NCBI GenBank assembly: GCA_944325105.1
Contig: CALUYW010000007.1
Span: forward strand, 1-64,000
DNA from: Candidatus Gastranaerophilales bacterium
GTDB taxonomy: Bacteria; Cyanobacteriota; Vampirovibrionia; Gastranaerophilales; Gastranaerophilaceae
Reading direction: 5' to 3'
DNA length: 64,000 bases
The notes beneath the pieces are model-generated. The model did not search any database and had not been told where the DNA came from. It saw nothing but the letters and a program-made list of their open reading frames with translations. Each line of letters begins with the position of its first letter. Position 1 is the first letter of the stretch. Below, one piece after another: positions 15,477-25,072 of this stretch. A program made the position numbers and the translations under genes.

Positions 15477-16784
15477 ATGAAAGATAGAATTACATTATTG
15501 CTTATAATTTCTTGCCTTTTGGCTTTTTTAATTATTTTTCAAAATTACTTTAAGACATCTTATGCGGTAATTTTCTTAATTTGCTTTATGGCACTGTATA
15601 TGCTCTATATGTACCTGTCTATTAAGCACCAAAGAAGAAAATTAAAGAAAAATCCGCCTGCTATAAATTCTTCTTATAGGCCTTTTATCTCCATTATGAT
15701 TCCATGTCATAATGAACATGAGGTAATATCTGAAACTGTTAAAAACATTTTAAATGTTGATTATGAAAATTATGAAATAATTGTTATAGACGACAGGTCA
15801 GATGATTCAACCCCAGAAATCATAAAACAACTGGAGGCTCGCTATGACAAGGTTAGAGCCCTTATTAGAGATAAAGACGCATACCCCGGTAAGTCTGCAG
15901 TTTTAAATGATGCGTTTAAAATCGCCAAGGGTGATGCAATTTTGGTTTTTGACGCGGACGCCAGAATTGAGCCTGATTTTATAAATATTTTACTCCCCAA
16001 ACTTGAACCAAAGGGGGTTGGAGCTGTTCAAGCAAGGAAAAATATTATTAATGCAAAGCAAAATTTCTTAACCGCATGCCAGTATAACGAGTATGTTTTT
16101 GACTCATATCTGCAAATCGGCAGAGATGCGGTAAAAGGCGCAGTTGAGCTTCGCGGTAACGGCGAGATGATTAAAAGAGAGGCCCTTGTTGATATCGGCG
16201 GATGGAATAATGAAACCATTACGGATGACCTTGATATGTCAACAAGACTTCATATAAAAGGCTGGGATATTCGTTTTTGTCCCGATGCTATTGTGCATGA
16301 GGAAGGTGTAATTTGCTTTAGTGCTCTTATTCGTCAGCGCAGACGCTGGGTTGAGGGCAGTATCAGAAGATATTTAGAATTTGCAAAAGATGTATTTTTC
16401 TCAAAAGATATGTCACTTAGAGTTGGTTTTGACCTTATAGCATATATTTCTGAGTTTTTATTGCCGTTTTGGCTTATTGCCGAGATATTTATCCAAGCTT
16501 TTCGCTTTGTAAGAGGGTATGAGGACAGTATATTATCCTCTATTATCCTGCTTGTGTGTACGGGCGTATTTTTTGCCTGTGGTCTTGTGTATTCGCTTAT
16601 TAAATACTCGCACTATGATTTCTTTAAAGCCCTCTGGCATGCTGTTATAACGGCGATTTACTTTGTTGTCATTTGGTTCCCTATAGCAATGTTTATAATA
16701 TTTAAAATTATTTTCACAAAGAAAACCATGGACTGGGGCAAAACTCAGCATGGAGTTGTGCAAGACTGTTGCGGAGGGGTGTAG
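15477..16784 (+). CDS. membrane family-2 glycosyltransferase (polysaccharide synthase type)
   Basis: A processive-type GT2 of 435 residues. Two N-terminal membrane helices (about 6-24 and 28-48) are followed by a cytoplasmic GT-A domain with DDRSDDST (105-112), DAD (159-161), TDD (249-251) and QRRRW (287-291), and then three to four C-terminal membrane helices. The D, DxD, D, QxxRW set matches cellulose, hyaluronan and poly-GlcNAc synthases. The product is unknown. Its TAG is followed immediately by the murC ATG, so it is coupled to cell-wall genes. Confidence 0.85.
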   Translation: MKDRITLLLIISCLLAFLIIFQNYFKTSYAVIFLICFMALYMLYMYLSIKHQRRKLKKNPPAINSSYRPFISIMIPCHNEHEVISETVKNILNVDYENYEIIVIDDRSDDSTPEIIKQLEARYDKVRALIRDKDAYPGKSAVLNDAFKIAKGDAILVFDADARIEPDFINILLPKLEPKGVGAVQARKNIINAKQNFLTACQYNEYVFDSYLQIGRDAVKGAVELRGNGEMIKREALVDIGGWNNETITDDLDMSTRLHIKGWDIRFCPDAIVHEEGVICFSALIRQRRRWVEGSIRRYLEFAKDVFFSKDMSLRVGFDLIAYISEFLLPFWLIAEIFIQAFRFVRGYEDSILSSIILLVCTGVFFACGLVYSLIKYSHYDFFKALWHAVITAIYFVVIWFPIAMFIIFKIIFTKKTMDWGKTQHGVVQDCCGGV

Positions 16785-18176
16785 ATGGAGTTTCCCGAGT
16801 ATCATTTTATAGCCATTGGAGGTATAGGGCAGAGCGCTCTGGCTGAAATTTTGCTAAAAGAGGGTAAAACAGTAAGCGGCTCTGACATTTCAAAAAGTAA
16901 ATACGTGCAAAGGCTTGAAAAATTCGGCGCAAAAGTTTATATAGGGCACAGTGCGAATAATATTTCAGGTTCGCCAAAAGTCGTTATTTCAAGTGCTATA
17001 AAAGAAGACAACCCAGAGCTTAAATACGCTCGTGATAAGGGTTTAGAGGTTTTGCACCGTTCCGATTTATTGAAAATAATTTCTCAAAGATATCCAAAGT
17101 TTTTTGGTTTTTGCGGAACTCACGGTAAGACTACAACAAGCGGACTTTGTGCTTATTTGTTATCAAAAGGAGGCTACAAGCCCGCATACGCTATTGGCGG
17201 TATAATCCCTGAACTAAACACAAATGGTGACTGCGAAGACAAAAATACTCCATATTTTTCTGCTGAACTTGATGAAAGCGATGGTACGGTTTTAAAATAT
17301 TCTCCCCCTTATGCTCTTATAAATAACCTTGAGGCTGACCATTTGGATTTTTATAAAAACGGCTTGAGCGATATTTTGGATACATTTTCTAAATTTTTAA
17401 ATAACCTTTCATCAGACGCTAAAGTGCTAATTAACCTTGATAACAAAGGTAATTTAGAGCTAATAGAGAAAAATAATGATTTTAAAAATTTTATCGGGTA
17501 TTCAATAGATAATTCTGATGCAAAATACAGGGCAAAAGACATTAGATACGATGTTTTATCTTGCAGTTTTGATTTTTGCTCTGATGATAAGATTATTGGA
17601 AAAATTGAGCTTTCAATCCCCGGCAAACATAATGTTATAAACGCTCTAGGTGTTGCGTCGATATTATATGAAGCGGGTATAGATTTTGAAAAAATCGCAC
17701 CGCATTTTAAAACTTTTAGCGGCATGGGCAGGCGTTTTCAAAAAAGTGCAGAGTTTAATTCCATAAGAATTATAGATGATTATGCTCATCATCCGAGCGA
17801 AATAAAAGCAACGCTTGATGCCGTTAAAAACTATAAAGAAGGCAGAATTGTTGCAATATTTCAACCACACAGATTTTCTCGTTTTAAGGGATTGTACGAA
17901 GATTTTAAATCTGCACTTTCTCTTGCGGATTTTATCTGCGTATTGGATGTTTATGCGGCAGGCGAGAGCTATCAAGGTGGCAAAACCCCGAGTGATTTAG
18001 CTCTAGAGCTTATTAAAGAAGGTAAGGAAGCTAAATATTTTGAAGGTTCTATAGAAAATGCCGCCCAAACAATTTTACCTTTACTTAAGGAAAACGATAT
18101 AGTCTTCACACTTGGAGCTGGTGACATTACAAAAATGGGCAAGGTTTTAAATGAATTGTATGTGTCAGAAAAGTAA
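16785..18176 (+). CDS. murC: UDP-N-acetylmuramate--L-alanine ligase
   Basis: This cytoplasmic ligase adds the first amino acid to UDP-MurNAc. The 463-residue protein has a Rossmann-like N-terminal domain (FIAIGGIGQSALAEIL, about 8-23), the ATP loop GTHGKTTT (about 110-117), central ligase motifs (ELDESDGT) and the C-terminal domain with IDDYAHHPSEI. It begins directly after the glycosyltransferase stop and overlaps murB by 26 bases. Confidence 0.97.
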   Translation: MEFPEYHFIAIGGIGQSALAEILLKEGKTVSGSDISKSKYVQRLEKFGAKVYIGHSANNISGSPKVVISSAIKEDNPELKYARDKGLEVLHRSDLLKIISQRYPKFFGFCGTHGKTTTSGLCAYLLSKGGYKPAYAIGGIIPELNTNGDCEDKNTPYFSAELDESDGTVLKYSPPYALINNLEADHLDFYKNGLSDILDTFSKFLNNLSSDAKVLINLDNKGNLELIEKNNDFKNFIGYSIDNSDAKYRAKDIRYDVLSCSFDFCSDDKIIGKIELSIPGKHNVINALGVASILYEAGIDFEKIAPHFKTFSGMGRRFQKSAEFNSIRIIDDYAHHPSEIKATLDAVKNYKEGRIVAIFQPHRFSRFKGLYEDFKSALSLADFICVLDVYAAGESYQGGKTPSDLALELIKEGKEAKYFEGSIENAAQTILPLLKENDIVFTLGAGDITKMGKVLNELYVSEK

Positions 18177-19098
18177 TATTGAATCGTATGAAAATTTTGA
18201 ACTGAAGAACTTTAATACTCTTAAAATGTCCTCGGTAGCTGATGTTGCATACTTTGTAAAAAATGAAGCTCAACTGTGCTCGCTTTTTGAAAAACATGAA
18301 AAACTTGCAATTTTAGGTGCGGGTTCAAATGTATTACTCTCGAGTTTGGGGGTTAGAGAGCCTGTTGTAATAACTAAAAAAATGTCAGAAATTTCTTTTA
18401 GGAAAAATATAGTTGAGGTTGAAGCCGGCGCAAGTGCTCAAAAGCTCTCTGTTGAAGCATTTAAAAACTCCCTTGGCGGGTTTGAATTTTTAATAGGCTT
18501 GCCCGCAACACTGGGTGGTGCGGTTGCAATGAACGCAGGAGCACATGAGCAGTGTATAAGTGATTTTTTAATTAGTGCAAGGGTGTATGACACCAAAGAA
18601 AGAAAGATTTTAAATTTTACAAAAGAGGATTTTAATTTTTCCTACAGAAACTCAATAGTTAAGCAAAACCCTCAAATATATGTGGTTTTAAGTGCAAAAT
18701 TTGAGCTTAAAAAGACAGATAAATCTTTAATTCAAGAAAAAATGGAGAAAAATACGGCTTTTAGAAAAAAAGTTCAACCCTCGCTCGCCCTGCCTAATTT
18801 AGGAAGCGTATTTAAAAATCCGACTCTTCCTGGCGGGGAGAAGTTAAGCGCAGGCTTGCTTGTGGATAAATGCGGATTAAAGGGCTATAGGTCAGGTGGT
18901 GCAGGCGTTTGGGAAAATCATGGGAATTTTGTTATAAATTATGACAACTGTAGCTCAAGTGACTATACAAATGTGGTTTATAAAATGTATGATAGTGTAA
19001 GAGAGAAATTTGACATCGAACTTGAATGTGAGATAGTTCGACTTGGAGAATTTAGCGAGTCAGAGGAAGAAAAATGGAAAACAATGAGAAAAGATTAG
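18151..19098 (+). CDS. murB: UDP-N-acetylenolpyruvoylglucosamine reductase
   Basis: This FAD enzyme reduces enolpyruvyl-UDP-GlcNAc to UDP-MurNAc with NADPH. At 315 residues it shows the FAD-binding LGAGSNVL (about 53-60), GLPATLGGAVAMNAGA (about 116-131), the YRxS active-site stretch FSYRNS and the C-terminal GSVFKNP with LVDKCGLKGYRSGGA. It is the short type II form. The start at 18151 has AAGG a few bases upstream; ATG 18160 is a weaker option. It overlaps ddl by 25 bases. Confidence 0.96.
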   Translation: MNCMCQKSNIESYENFELKNFNTLKMSSVADVAYFVKNEAQLCSLFEKHEKLAILGAGSNVLLSSLGVREPVVITKKMSEISFRKNIVEVEAGASAQKLSVEAFKNSLGGFEFLIGLPATLGGAVAMNAGAHEQCISDFLISARVYDTKERKILNFTKEDFNFSYRNSIVKQNPQIYVVLSAKFELKKTDKSLIQEKMEKNTAFRKKVQPSLALPNLGSVFKNPTLPGGEKLSAGLLVDKCGLKGYRSGGAGVWENHGNFVINYDNCSSSDYTNVVYKMYDSVREKFDIELECEIVRLGEFSESEEEKWKTMRKD

Positions 19099-20027
19099 AT
19101 AAAAATTCAAAAATAGCAGTTTTGTGCGGCGGGATGTCAGCAGAGCGTGAAGTTTCACTCAGAAGCGGAAAAAACGTGCACAAAGCACTTTTAGACCTTG
19201 GTTATAAAAATGCGCTTATGGTTGATGTTGATAGAAATGTTGCAAAAACTCTAAGTGATGGCGAATTTGAATTTGCCTTTAATGTTTTACATGGCAGATA
19301 TGGAGAAGACGGTTGTATTCAAGGTCTGCTTGAGATTATGGGTATTAAATATACAGGTTGTGATGTTAAATCAAGTGCAATTTGCATGGACAAAGAAACT
19401 ACAAAAAATGTTCTGGCTTCTTGTGGCGTGCCCTTGATTTCATCTGTTTGTGTGACAGATATGGAAGAACTTGAAAAATCTGTCTCGGGTCTTGATTATC
19501 CTTTAATGGTGAAACCCGTAAAAGAAGGCTCCAGTATTGGTATGAGCAAAGTTGACAACTTTGATGAGCTCAAAGATGCTTTTTTGCTTGCTAAAAAATC
19601 TGATGATAAAATTTTAATCGAGGAGTACTATCAGGGAAAATCCGCAACTGTAGGTGTTCTGCAGAGAATGAAAAATGGCAAGATTGAAACCTTTGCTACT
19701 CCCATTTTAGGTTTTGAAACAAAAACCCAATGGTATGATTATGAGGCAAAATACACAGAGGGTATGACAAAGTTTATCTTGCCTGCTGATTTTGATGAAA
19801 ATATGACAAAAGAAATTCAAGACATAGCCGTTAAATCTTTTGTTGCTTGCGAATGCTCGGGTGTAGCGAGAGTGGATTTTTTGGTGTATAATAATACCCC
19901 GTATGTCCTTGAGATAAATACTAACCCCGGGATGACTGATTTGAGTGATTTACCTGCGCAAGCGAACTGTATGGGGATAGATTATAAAAATCTTGTTGAA
20001 TTAATACTGAAGACTTCGGAGTTTTAA
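19074..20027 (+). CDS. ddl: D-alanine--D-alanine ligase
   Basis: An ATP-grasp ligase of 317 residues that makes the D-Ala-D-Ala end of peptidoglycan precursors. Motifs are VLCGGMSAEREVSLRSG (about 14-30), HGRYGEDGCIQG (about 73-84), KPVKEGSSIGM (about 147-157), and the metal-binding VDFLVYNNTPYVLEINTNPGM near the C-terminus. GAGGAAG lies before the ATG. Its stop overlaps the ftsQ start (TAATG). Confidence 0.96.
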   Translation: MENNEKRLDKNSKIAVLCGGMSAEREVSLRSGKNVHKALLDLGYKNALMVDVDRNVAKTLSDGEFEFAFNVLHGRYGEDGCIQGLLEIMGIKYTGCDVKSSAICMDKETTKNVLASCGVPLISSVCVTDMEELEKSVSGLDYPLMVKPVKEGSSIGMSKVDNFDELKDAFLLAKKSDDKILIEEYYQGKSATVGVLQRMKNGKIETFATPILGFETKTQWYDYEAKYTEGMTKFILPADFDENMTKEIQDIAVKSFVACECSGVARVDFLVYNNTPYVLEINTNPGMTDLSDLPAQANCMGIDYKNLVELILKTSEF

Positions 20028-20905
20028 TGGGACAGGAATACTACAGAAGACGCTTAAAGGCTAATAAAATGCGAAGAAAAATCGCTTCGACAAAAATGTC
20101 GATTAGAAATTTTCGCAGACTTTTGCGTTTTATAGTAATTGTTCTTATAATTCTTTTTGGTTTAAAGGTTCTAAAACTCCACGGTTGGTATCTGGATAGA
20201 ACGCTTTTAGCGTCAGCTGATGAAAGTGTTATAAAAATTGAGGGTAATGCAATTACTCCTAAATATAAAATAGTTGATTTAATAAGACAGGTGCAAGTTC
20301 CTTATACTCAGATTTTTAGACTAGATACTACCGAAATGGAAAAAAATATCACCCAGCTGCAGCCTATTAAAAAGGTCTATATCCGCAGGCTTTGGCACCC
20401 TGCAAGATTAAATGTATTGGTTGAGGAGAGAGTTCCCGTTTTTCTTATTACTCCAAAAATTGACGCAGAGCCGATTTCAGCTATTACAACCGATGGTGTC
20501 TTTATAGATAGGGAATATATGCCCATAAGTCCTAAGTTTAAGACTTATAAAATTATTACCTATGGTGTTCGAGGTGATGATTATGAAAAATGGAATAAAG
20601 ACAGGGTAGATGAAATTTTGCACCTCACCAAGTCGCTTGAGGCGTATAGCGGGCAAAGAGTCGAATATTTGGATTTAAGAAACCCGAGTGATGTCTATAT
20701 TAAACTTGAAAAGGTGCTTATAAGATTTGGTGAAATAAATGACACAGCGCTTGTTCGGGCAAAGTGGATAGCAACAATTTTGCCTGAAACCGAAAATTTT
20801 AAGCAAAAAATTAAGTATATTGATTTAAGATGGGAAGACGCTCACTATATAAAACTCGATGAGCCTGTTTCGCAAAGTGCACCAAAAGAAGAATCTGAGG
20901 ATTAA
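20027..20905 (+). CDS. ftsQ: cell division protein FtsQ/DivIB
   Basis: A 292-residue bitopic divisome protein. A basic cytoplasmic N-terminus (KANKMRRKIASTK) leads into one membrane helix (about 34-46) and then a POTRA-type domain (VIKIEGNAITPKYKIVDLI, about 66-84) and the FtsQ beta domain (PIKKVYIRRLWHPARLNVLVEERVPV). It closes the murC-murB-ddl run. ftsA and ftsZ, which often follow ftsQ, are absent. A convergent gene starts at once and shares a TTAA stop. Confidence 0.88.
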   Translation: MGQEYYRRRLKANKMRRKIASTKMSIRNFRRLLRFIVIVLIILFGLKVLKLHGWYLDRTLLASADESVIKIEGNAITPKYKIVDLIRQVQVPYTQIFRLDTTEMEKNITQLQPIKKVYIRRLWHPARLNVLVEERVPVFLITPKIDAEPISAITTDGVFIDREYMPISPKFKTYKIITYGVRGDDYEKWNKDRVDEILHLTKSLEAYSGQRVEYLDLRNPSDVYIKLEKVLIRFGEINDTALVRAKWIATILPETENFKQKIKYIDLRWEDAHYIKLDEPVSQSAPKEESED

Positions 20906-22092
20906 AAGTAGCTTTTGAAAAGCTCTTTTGCGTTTCTTTCGGTTATTTTCTCAAGTCCGATTGTAGAATTAAGCTTGCAATTAAGGCATTTTGCAGCTCT
21001 TGCACATTCGCAAAGTACTTCGCTATCAGTGCTTTTTGCGTAAAGTTCTTCTATTTCTTTGAAATTTTCCTTAGAATTCAGGTTTATAAAGGTGTTTAGG
21101 GCTCTTAGTGCTCTTTTTTTCTCGCTTTTAAGTTCATCGGATATTAATGCACTCTCGCTCTTATGGTTTTTTAACAGATTTTCAATATTTTTTAGTTCAG
21201 ACAGGGCGTTTTTGTTTAAGTCGTATGTATAAATGTTTTCATTTACTACAAGTTCTACAAGCAGCTTTGCATCTGTTAGAACTCTTTGTATGTGAGGGTT
21301 CATATTGTTTATGTTTTTTTCTATAAATTCATACACACTAAAATCCTGAATTGTATCAAGAGAAATGTCTTCGGGGTATGAGCTTATAATTTCATCATAA
21401 AGAGCGATAATGTCATCTGGCGCAAGAAGATTTTCAAGTTCGCAAAAATCGTATTTATACATGATTTCTTGAGCAATGTTTGAGCCAAAGGGTGAGTTTT
21501 TAAGTTCATTTACTACTGTTATAAGGTCTTCCTTTGAACCGTAGTTAATTAAAAACTTTATTGCAGAGAATTTTTGAAAATCATCAGCAGTTTTTAGCAT
21601 TTCAAGCGCTTTATTTCTTGAAGTTTCATCCCCGAATGCTCTAAGTGTGCAAGCGCAAGCAGAGCTTAAAATTTCATCCTCGTCAAAGGCGTATTTATTT
21701 AAAAACTCAAGCGCTAAAGGGTCATTTATTTTTTCAAAATATTTTGCGGCATGTATTTTTTGTTCAGTTGTACCTGAGTCAAAAATGTTTAAAATCTCAT
21801 CTGTCAAGTCTTCATTTGCATATTTTTGCCATACGGCTTCAATGTATTGAGAAAATTTAGTATCATAGAACTTCGCAAATTCAAAAGTTGCTGACAGATT
21901 TCTCTTGTTTGTGGCGTTTACAAGGTTCTTTATTGCCTTATCCGCCACAAAGTCAAAAATGTAGTCTGAATTTTTGCAAAGTGTTTCAAATGTTTTTGTG
22001 TCAGTAGAATTTACAATATCAATCGCTGCTTGACTTGATAGCTTAAAGTCTTTAGATATAAGGTTTCTGGCGTTTTGTGTTTCTAAGTCCAT
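20902..22092 (-). CDS. HEAT-like helical repeat protein, unknown function
   Basis: A 396-residue soluble, almost all-helical protein. The central part (about 100-200) has HEAT-like pairs such as EQKIHAAKYFEKINDPLALEFLNKYA and later FQKFSAIKFLINYGSKEDLI. The C-terminal half has acidic helices and a CKL/CLNCK pair of Cys near 375. Such solenoids usually bind proteins, and no enzyme motif is seen. TATAAT lies seven bases before the ATG, so the transcript is probably leaderless. The stop is shared with ftsQ. Confidence 0.7.
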   Translation of the reverse strand: MDLETQNARNLISKDFKLSSQAAIDIVNSTDTKTFETLCKNSDYIFDFVADKAIKNLVNATNKRNLSATFEFAKFYDTKFSQYIEAVWQKYANEDLTDEILNIFDSGTTEQKIHAAKYFEKINDPLALEFLNKYAFDEDEILSSACACTLRAFGDETSRNKALEMLKTADDFQKFSAIKFLINYGSKEDLITVVNELKNSPFGSNIAQEIMYKYDFCELENLLAPDDIIALYDEIISSYPEDISLDTIQDFSVYEFIEKNINNMNPHIQRVLTDAKLLVELVVNENIYTYDLNKNALSELKNIENLLKNHKSESALISDELKSEKKRALRALNTFINLNSKENFKEIEELYAKSTDSEVLCECARAAKCLNCKLNSTIGLEKITERNAKELFKSYF

Positions 22093-22099
22093 ATTTACA

Positions 22100-22128
22100 A
22101 TTATACATCAGATTGATTTTCTTGTATA
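22100..22128 (-). promoter_or_regulatory. promoter of the HEAT-like gene, leaderless start
   Basis: On the minus strand, TATACA (22123-22128), a 17-base spacer and TATAAT (22100-22105) end seven bases before the ATG at 22092. It overlaps the divergent pyrH -10 box TATAAT (plus, 22125-22130). Confidence 0.5.
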
Positions 22129-22130
22129 AT
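22125..22130 (+). promoter_or_regulatory. -10 box of the pyrH operon
   Basis: A perfect TATAAT lies 30 bases before the pyrH ATG. Its -35 partner is weak. The box overlaps the -35 region of the divergent HEAT-like gene, so the two promoters may compete. Confidence 0.45.
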
Positions 22131-22160
22131 TAATTTAAGTTAGTTTTGTAAGGCTAAATC

Positions 22161-22883
22161 ATGTCAGAATTAAAATTTAAAAAAATACTCCTTAAGATAA
22201 GTGGAGAAGCTTTGTTAGGTAGTCAGGAGTTTGGTATTGACCCAAAGCCTGTTGAGATGATATGCAATGAAATTAAAAAAGTGCATGGCAAAGGTGTGCA
22301 GCTTGCGATAGTAGTTGGCGGCGGGAATATTTTTCGTGGTATGAAAAATTCCCAGAAGCTTGGTATGGATCAGGCGTCGGGTGATTATGTCGGCATGCTG
22401 GCAACCGTTATGAATGCTATAGCTCTTCAGAGTGAATTAAGAAAAATAGGAGTCCCTTGCAGAGTTCAATCTGCTCTTGATATTCATAAAATTGCAGAAC
22501 CTTACATAAGATTTAAGGCAATAAGACACCTTGAAAAAGGCAGAGTAGTTATTTTTGCCGCAGGTACTGGTAATCCTTTCTTTACAACAGATACTGCTGC
22601 AGCCCTAAGAGCTGCTGAAATTGGGGCAGAGGCTATGTTAATGGCTAAAAACGGGGTTGACGGTGTATATTCTGATGACCCAAGAATTAACCTTGATGCT
22701 AAAAAATATGAAAAAATCAAATACGATGATATTATTATGAATAACCTGAAAGTTATGGACTTAACTTCTTGTTCTTTGTGTAAACAAAATAATATACCCA
22801 TTTTTGTATTTGATTTTGCACAAAAAGACAGTATTATAAAAATCTTAAATAATGAAAATATAGGAACATATGTAGGAGAATAA
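22161..22883 (+). CDS. pyrH: UMP kinase
   Basis: This amino-acid-kinase-fold enzyme converts UMP to UDP. The 240-residue protein shows KILLKISGEALLG (about 8-20), VVGGGNIFRG (about 51-60), ARG-type FAAGTGNPFFTTDTAAALRA (about 132-151) and KNGVDGVY. It leads the pyrH-frr-cdsA-rnc-rpe run. frr begins two bases after its stop. Confidence 0.97.
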   Translation: MSELKFKKILLKISGEALLGSQEFGIDPKPVEMICNEIKKVHGKGVQLAIVVGGGNIFRGMKNSQKLGMDQASGDYVGMLATVMNAIALQSELRKIGVPCRVQSALDIHKIAEPYIRFKAIRHLEKGRVVIFAAGTGNPFFTTDTAAALRAAEIGAEAMLMAKNGVDGVYSDDPRINLDAKKYEKIKYDDIIMNNLKVMDLTSCSLCKQNNIPIFVFDFAQKDSIIKILNNENIGTYVGE

Positions 22884-22885
22884 AG

Positions 22886-23446
22886 ATGTCAGTTGACGAA
22901 ATTAAAAATTCAGGTAAGGAAAAAATGGAAAAATGTGTCGCTCAATTAAAAAAAGAATTGGCGACAGTAAGAACAGGCAGAGCTAATCCGCTTATTCTTG
23001 ATAAAGTTATGGTTGACTATTACGGAGCACCCACTCCGCTTCGTCAAATGGCACAAGTGAGCGTATCTGAGGGTACTACTCTTGTCATCACTCCTTTTGA
23101 TAAAACAATTGTTAAAGAAATTGAAAAAGCTATTGTTAAGGCTGAATTAGGTATAGCGCCCAACTCAGATGGCATTGTTGTAAGACTTTCTTTCCCGCCC
23201 TTAACAGAAGACAGAAGAAAGCAACTTTCGAAAGATGTTAAAGCAATGGGCGAGAATGCAAAGGTTGCAATAAGAAATGTTCGCCGCGATATGACGGATG
23301 ATGTTAAAAAACTTGAAAAAGCAGAAAATATGCCTGAGGACGCTGTTAAAGATGCTCAGGCAGAAGTTCAAAAATTAACCGATAAATACATTGCAGTAGT
23401 TGATGAAATAGTTGCTGAAAAAGAAAAAGAGGTTTTGACAGTATAG
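22886..23446 (+). CDS. frr: ribosome recycling factor
   Basis: This factor works with EF-G to split post-termination ribosomes. The 186-residue two-domain protein has the family start with VAQLKKELATVRTGRANPLIL (split around residue 30), VDYYGAPTPL and LTEDRRKQLSKDVK. Length and order are standard. Its TAG overlaps the GTG start of cdsA by one base. Confidence 0.97.
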   Translation: MSVDEIKNSGKEKMEKCVAQLKKELATVRTGRANPLILDKVMVDYYGAPTPLRQMAQVSVSEGTTLVITPFDKTIVKEIEKAIVKAELGIAPNSDGIVVRLSFPPLTEDRRKQLSKDVKAMGENAKVAIRNVRRDMTDDVKKLEKAENMPEDAVKDAQAEVQKLTDKYIAVVDEIVAEKEKEVLTV

Positions 23447-24348
23447 TGGATGAAGCACAAAAGCAAAATAAAATAATGAGAGTGATAACAGGCCTTATAA
23501 TCTCTCTTGTTGCACTTGTTTGTCTTTTTATGGGCGGATTGCCTATATTAGGATTTCTTTTGGTTGTAATATTTTTAGGTTCTATCGAGTATGTGAAAAT
23601 CCTTAGAACAAAGGGGTTTCATCCGAGTTTATCTTTAATATTGCTAACCGACCTTGCTTTTGCGCTATTGATATTTTTTAGAAGGTTCGACCTTTTACCT
23701 TCAATAATCTCACTTGCAGTTATGGCGTCTTTTCTCATGGTGCTTTTTATGGGGCGTCAGCCATATATTGTAAATGTTGCAACGACAGTGCTCGGGTTTT
23801 TGTACTCGGGTTGGCTGCCTTGTCATTTGCTTTTGATAAGACAAATTAGTTCGAATAGAATTAACGCCTTTCAAATAGGCATAAACGAGGGTCTGTGGCT
23901 TGTAATTTTTGTCTTTTTGATTGTTGTAGCAACTGATATTGGCGGGTATTATTTTGGTTCCAAATTTGGGAAACACAAACTCTCACCTGTTATAAGTCCT
24001 AAAAAAACAATAGAGGGTGCGCTTGGCGCAACAATTGCCGCACTCATTGTTGCAGCTGCGGGTGTTTTTTATACAAAGCTTACAATTACTCAGGCGCTGA
24101 TTGCAGGGCTTTTAATAACAGTATCATCACAATTGGGTGATTTATCGGAATCGCTTGTAAAGCGAGACGCGGGTGTAAAGGATTCAAGTAATATTCTCCC
24201 CGGTCATGGCGGCATACTGGATAGGACTGACGGATATTTGTTTGCTCTTCCTGTCGCTTATTATTATTTTGTGAACTTTGCGTACGGGCATAATTTGTTC
24301 CATGAATTTTTAAGATATTTTCAAGGTGCAATAAATGTCTACTTCTGA
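23446..24348 (+). CDS. cdsA: phosphatidate cytidylyltransferase
   Basis: A polytopic membrane enzyme of 300 residues that makes CDP-diacylglycerol from phosphatidate and CTP. It has about seven hydrophobic segments and the CdsA signature near 235-265 (SLVKRDAGVKDSSNILPGHG then GILDRTDG), plus SPKKTIEGALG (about 184-194). It starts with GTG, overlapping the frr stop. rnc begins inside its 3' end (14-base overlap). Confidence 0.95.
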   Translation: MDEAQKQNKIMRVITGLIISLVALVCLFMGGLPILGFLLVVIFLGSIEYVKILRTKGFHPSLSLILLTDLAFALLIFFRRFDLLPSIISLAVMASFLMVLFMGRQPYIVNVATTVLGFLYSGWLPCHLLLIRQISSNRINAFQIGINEGLWLVIFVFLIVVATDIGGYYFGSKFGKHKLSPVISPKKTIEGALGATIAALIVAAAGVFYTKLTITQALIAGLLITVSSQLGDLSESLVKRDAGVKDSSNILPGHGGILDRTDGYLFALPVAYYYFVNFAYGHNLFHEFLRYFQGAINVYF

Positions 24349-25072
24349 TAGAGAACTTGCATATTGCAAATTTTTAGACGGCCTTGGCTTTGGTAATGTG
24401 GTTGATTTTTCTCTGTTTGAAAAAGCTATGCGCCATACGTCATACATTCATGAGGCTCAAATCCCTCTTGAATGTTCGTATGAGCGACTGGAGTTTTTGG
24501 GTGATGCTGTTTTAAAGCTTGTTATAAGTAAGTATCTTTACCTTAAATACCCTGACTACAAAGAGGGTCTTATATCGAAACTAAGAGGTGAAATAGTTGC
24601 TGATAAGACACTTGCTACTTTTGCAACAAAAGTTGGGTTAAATAATTTTATATTGCTTTCAAAAAACGAAAGAAAATCGGGCGGTGAGATGAAGCAATCG
24701 ATTTTAGCGTGTGCTTTTGAAGCTTTTTTGGGTGCGATTTATCTTACTTGTGGTAAAGATGGTTATGACAGGGTTGAGGATTTCATAGTTTCAAATTTTA
24801 GCTGTGCTATGTGTCAAATTGAAGATAATATTGAAAAAATCAACCCAAAGCAGCAATTGCAAGAGTATACTCAGGAAAAAAGTCATACGCTGCCCGAGTA
24901 TGTGATTCTTTCAAAAGAAGGCAGCGAGCACAATTCCGTTTTTGAAGTTGCAGTTTATTTTGATGGCAAAAAACTTGCTACAGGTCGTGGCGCTTCAAAA
25001 AAATCTGCACAACAAGATGCTGCAAAAAATGCTCTTGAGTATTTAAAAAAGGAGGGTTTGTGGGAGTCGTAA
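24335..25072 (+). CDS. rnc: ribonuclease III
   Basis: A double-strand RNA endonuclease of 245 residues for rRNA and mRNA processing. The catalytic domain carries ERLEFLGDAVL (50-60) with the metal-binding Glu and Asp, and LACAFEAFLGAIY. A C-terminal dsRBD (about 170-240) has QLQEYTQ and GRGASKKSAQQDAAKNAL. It overlaps cdsA upstream and rpe downstream. Confidence 0.96.
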   Translation: MSTSDRELAYCKFLDGLGFGNVVDFSLFEKAMRHTSYIHEAQIPLECSYERLEFLGDAVLKLVISKYLYLKYPDYKEGLISKLRGEIVADKTLATFATKVGLNNFILLSKNERKSGGEMKQSILACAFEAFLGAIYLTCGKDGYDRVEDFIVSNFSCAMCQIEDNIEKINPKQQLQEYTQEKSHTLPEYVILSKEGSEHNSVFEVAVYFDGKKLATGRGASKKSAQQDAAKNALEYLKKEGLWES

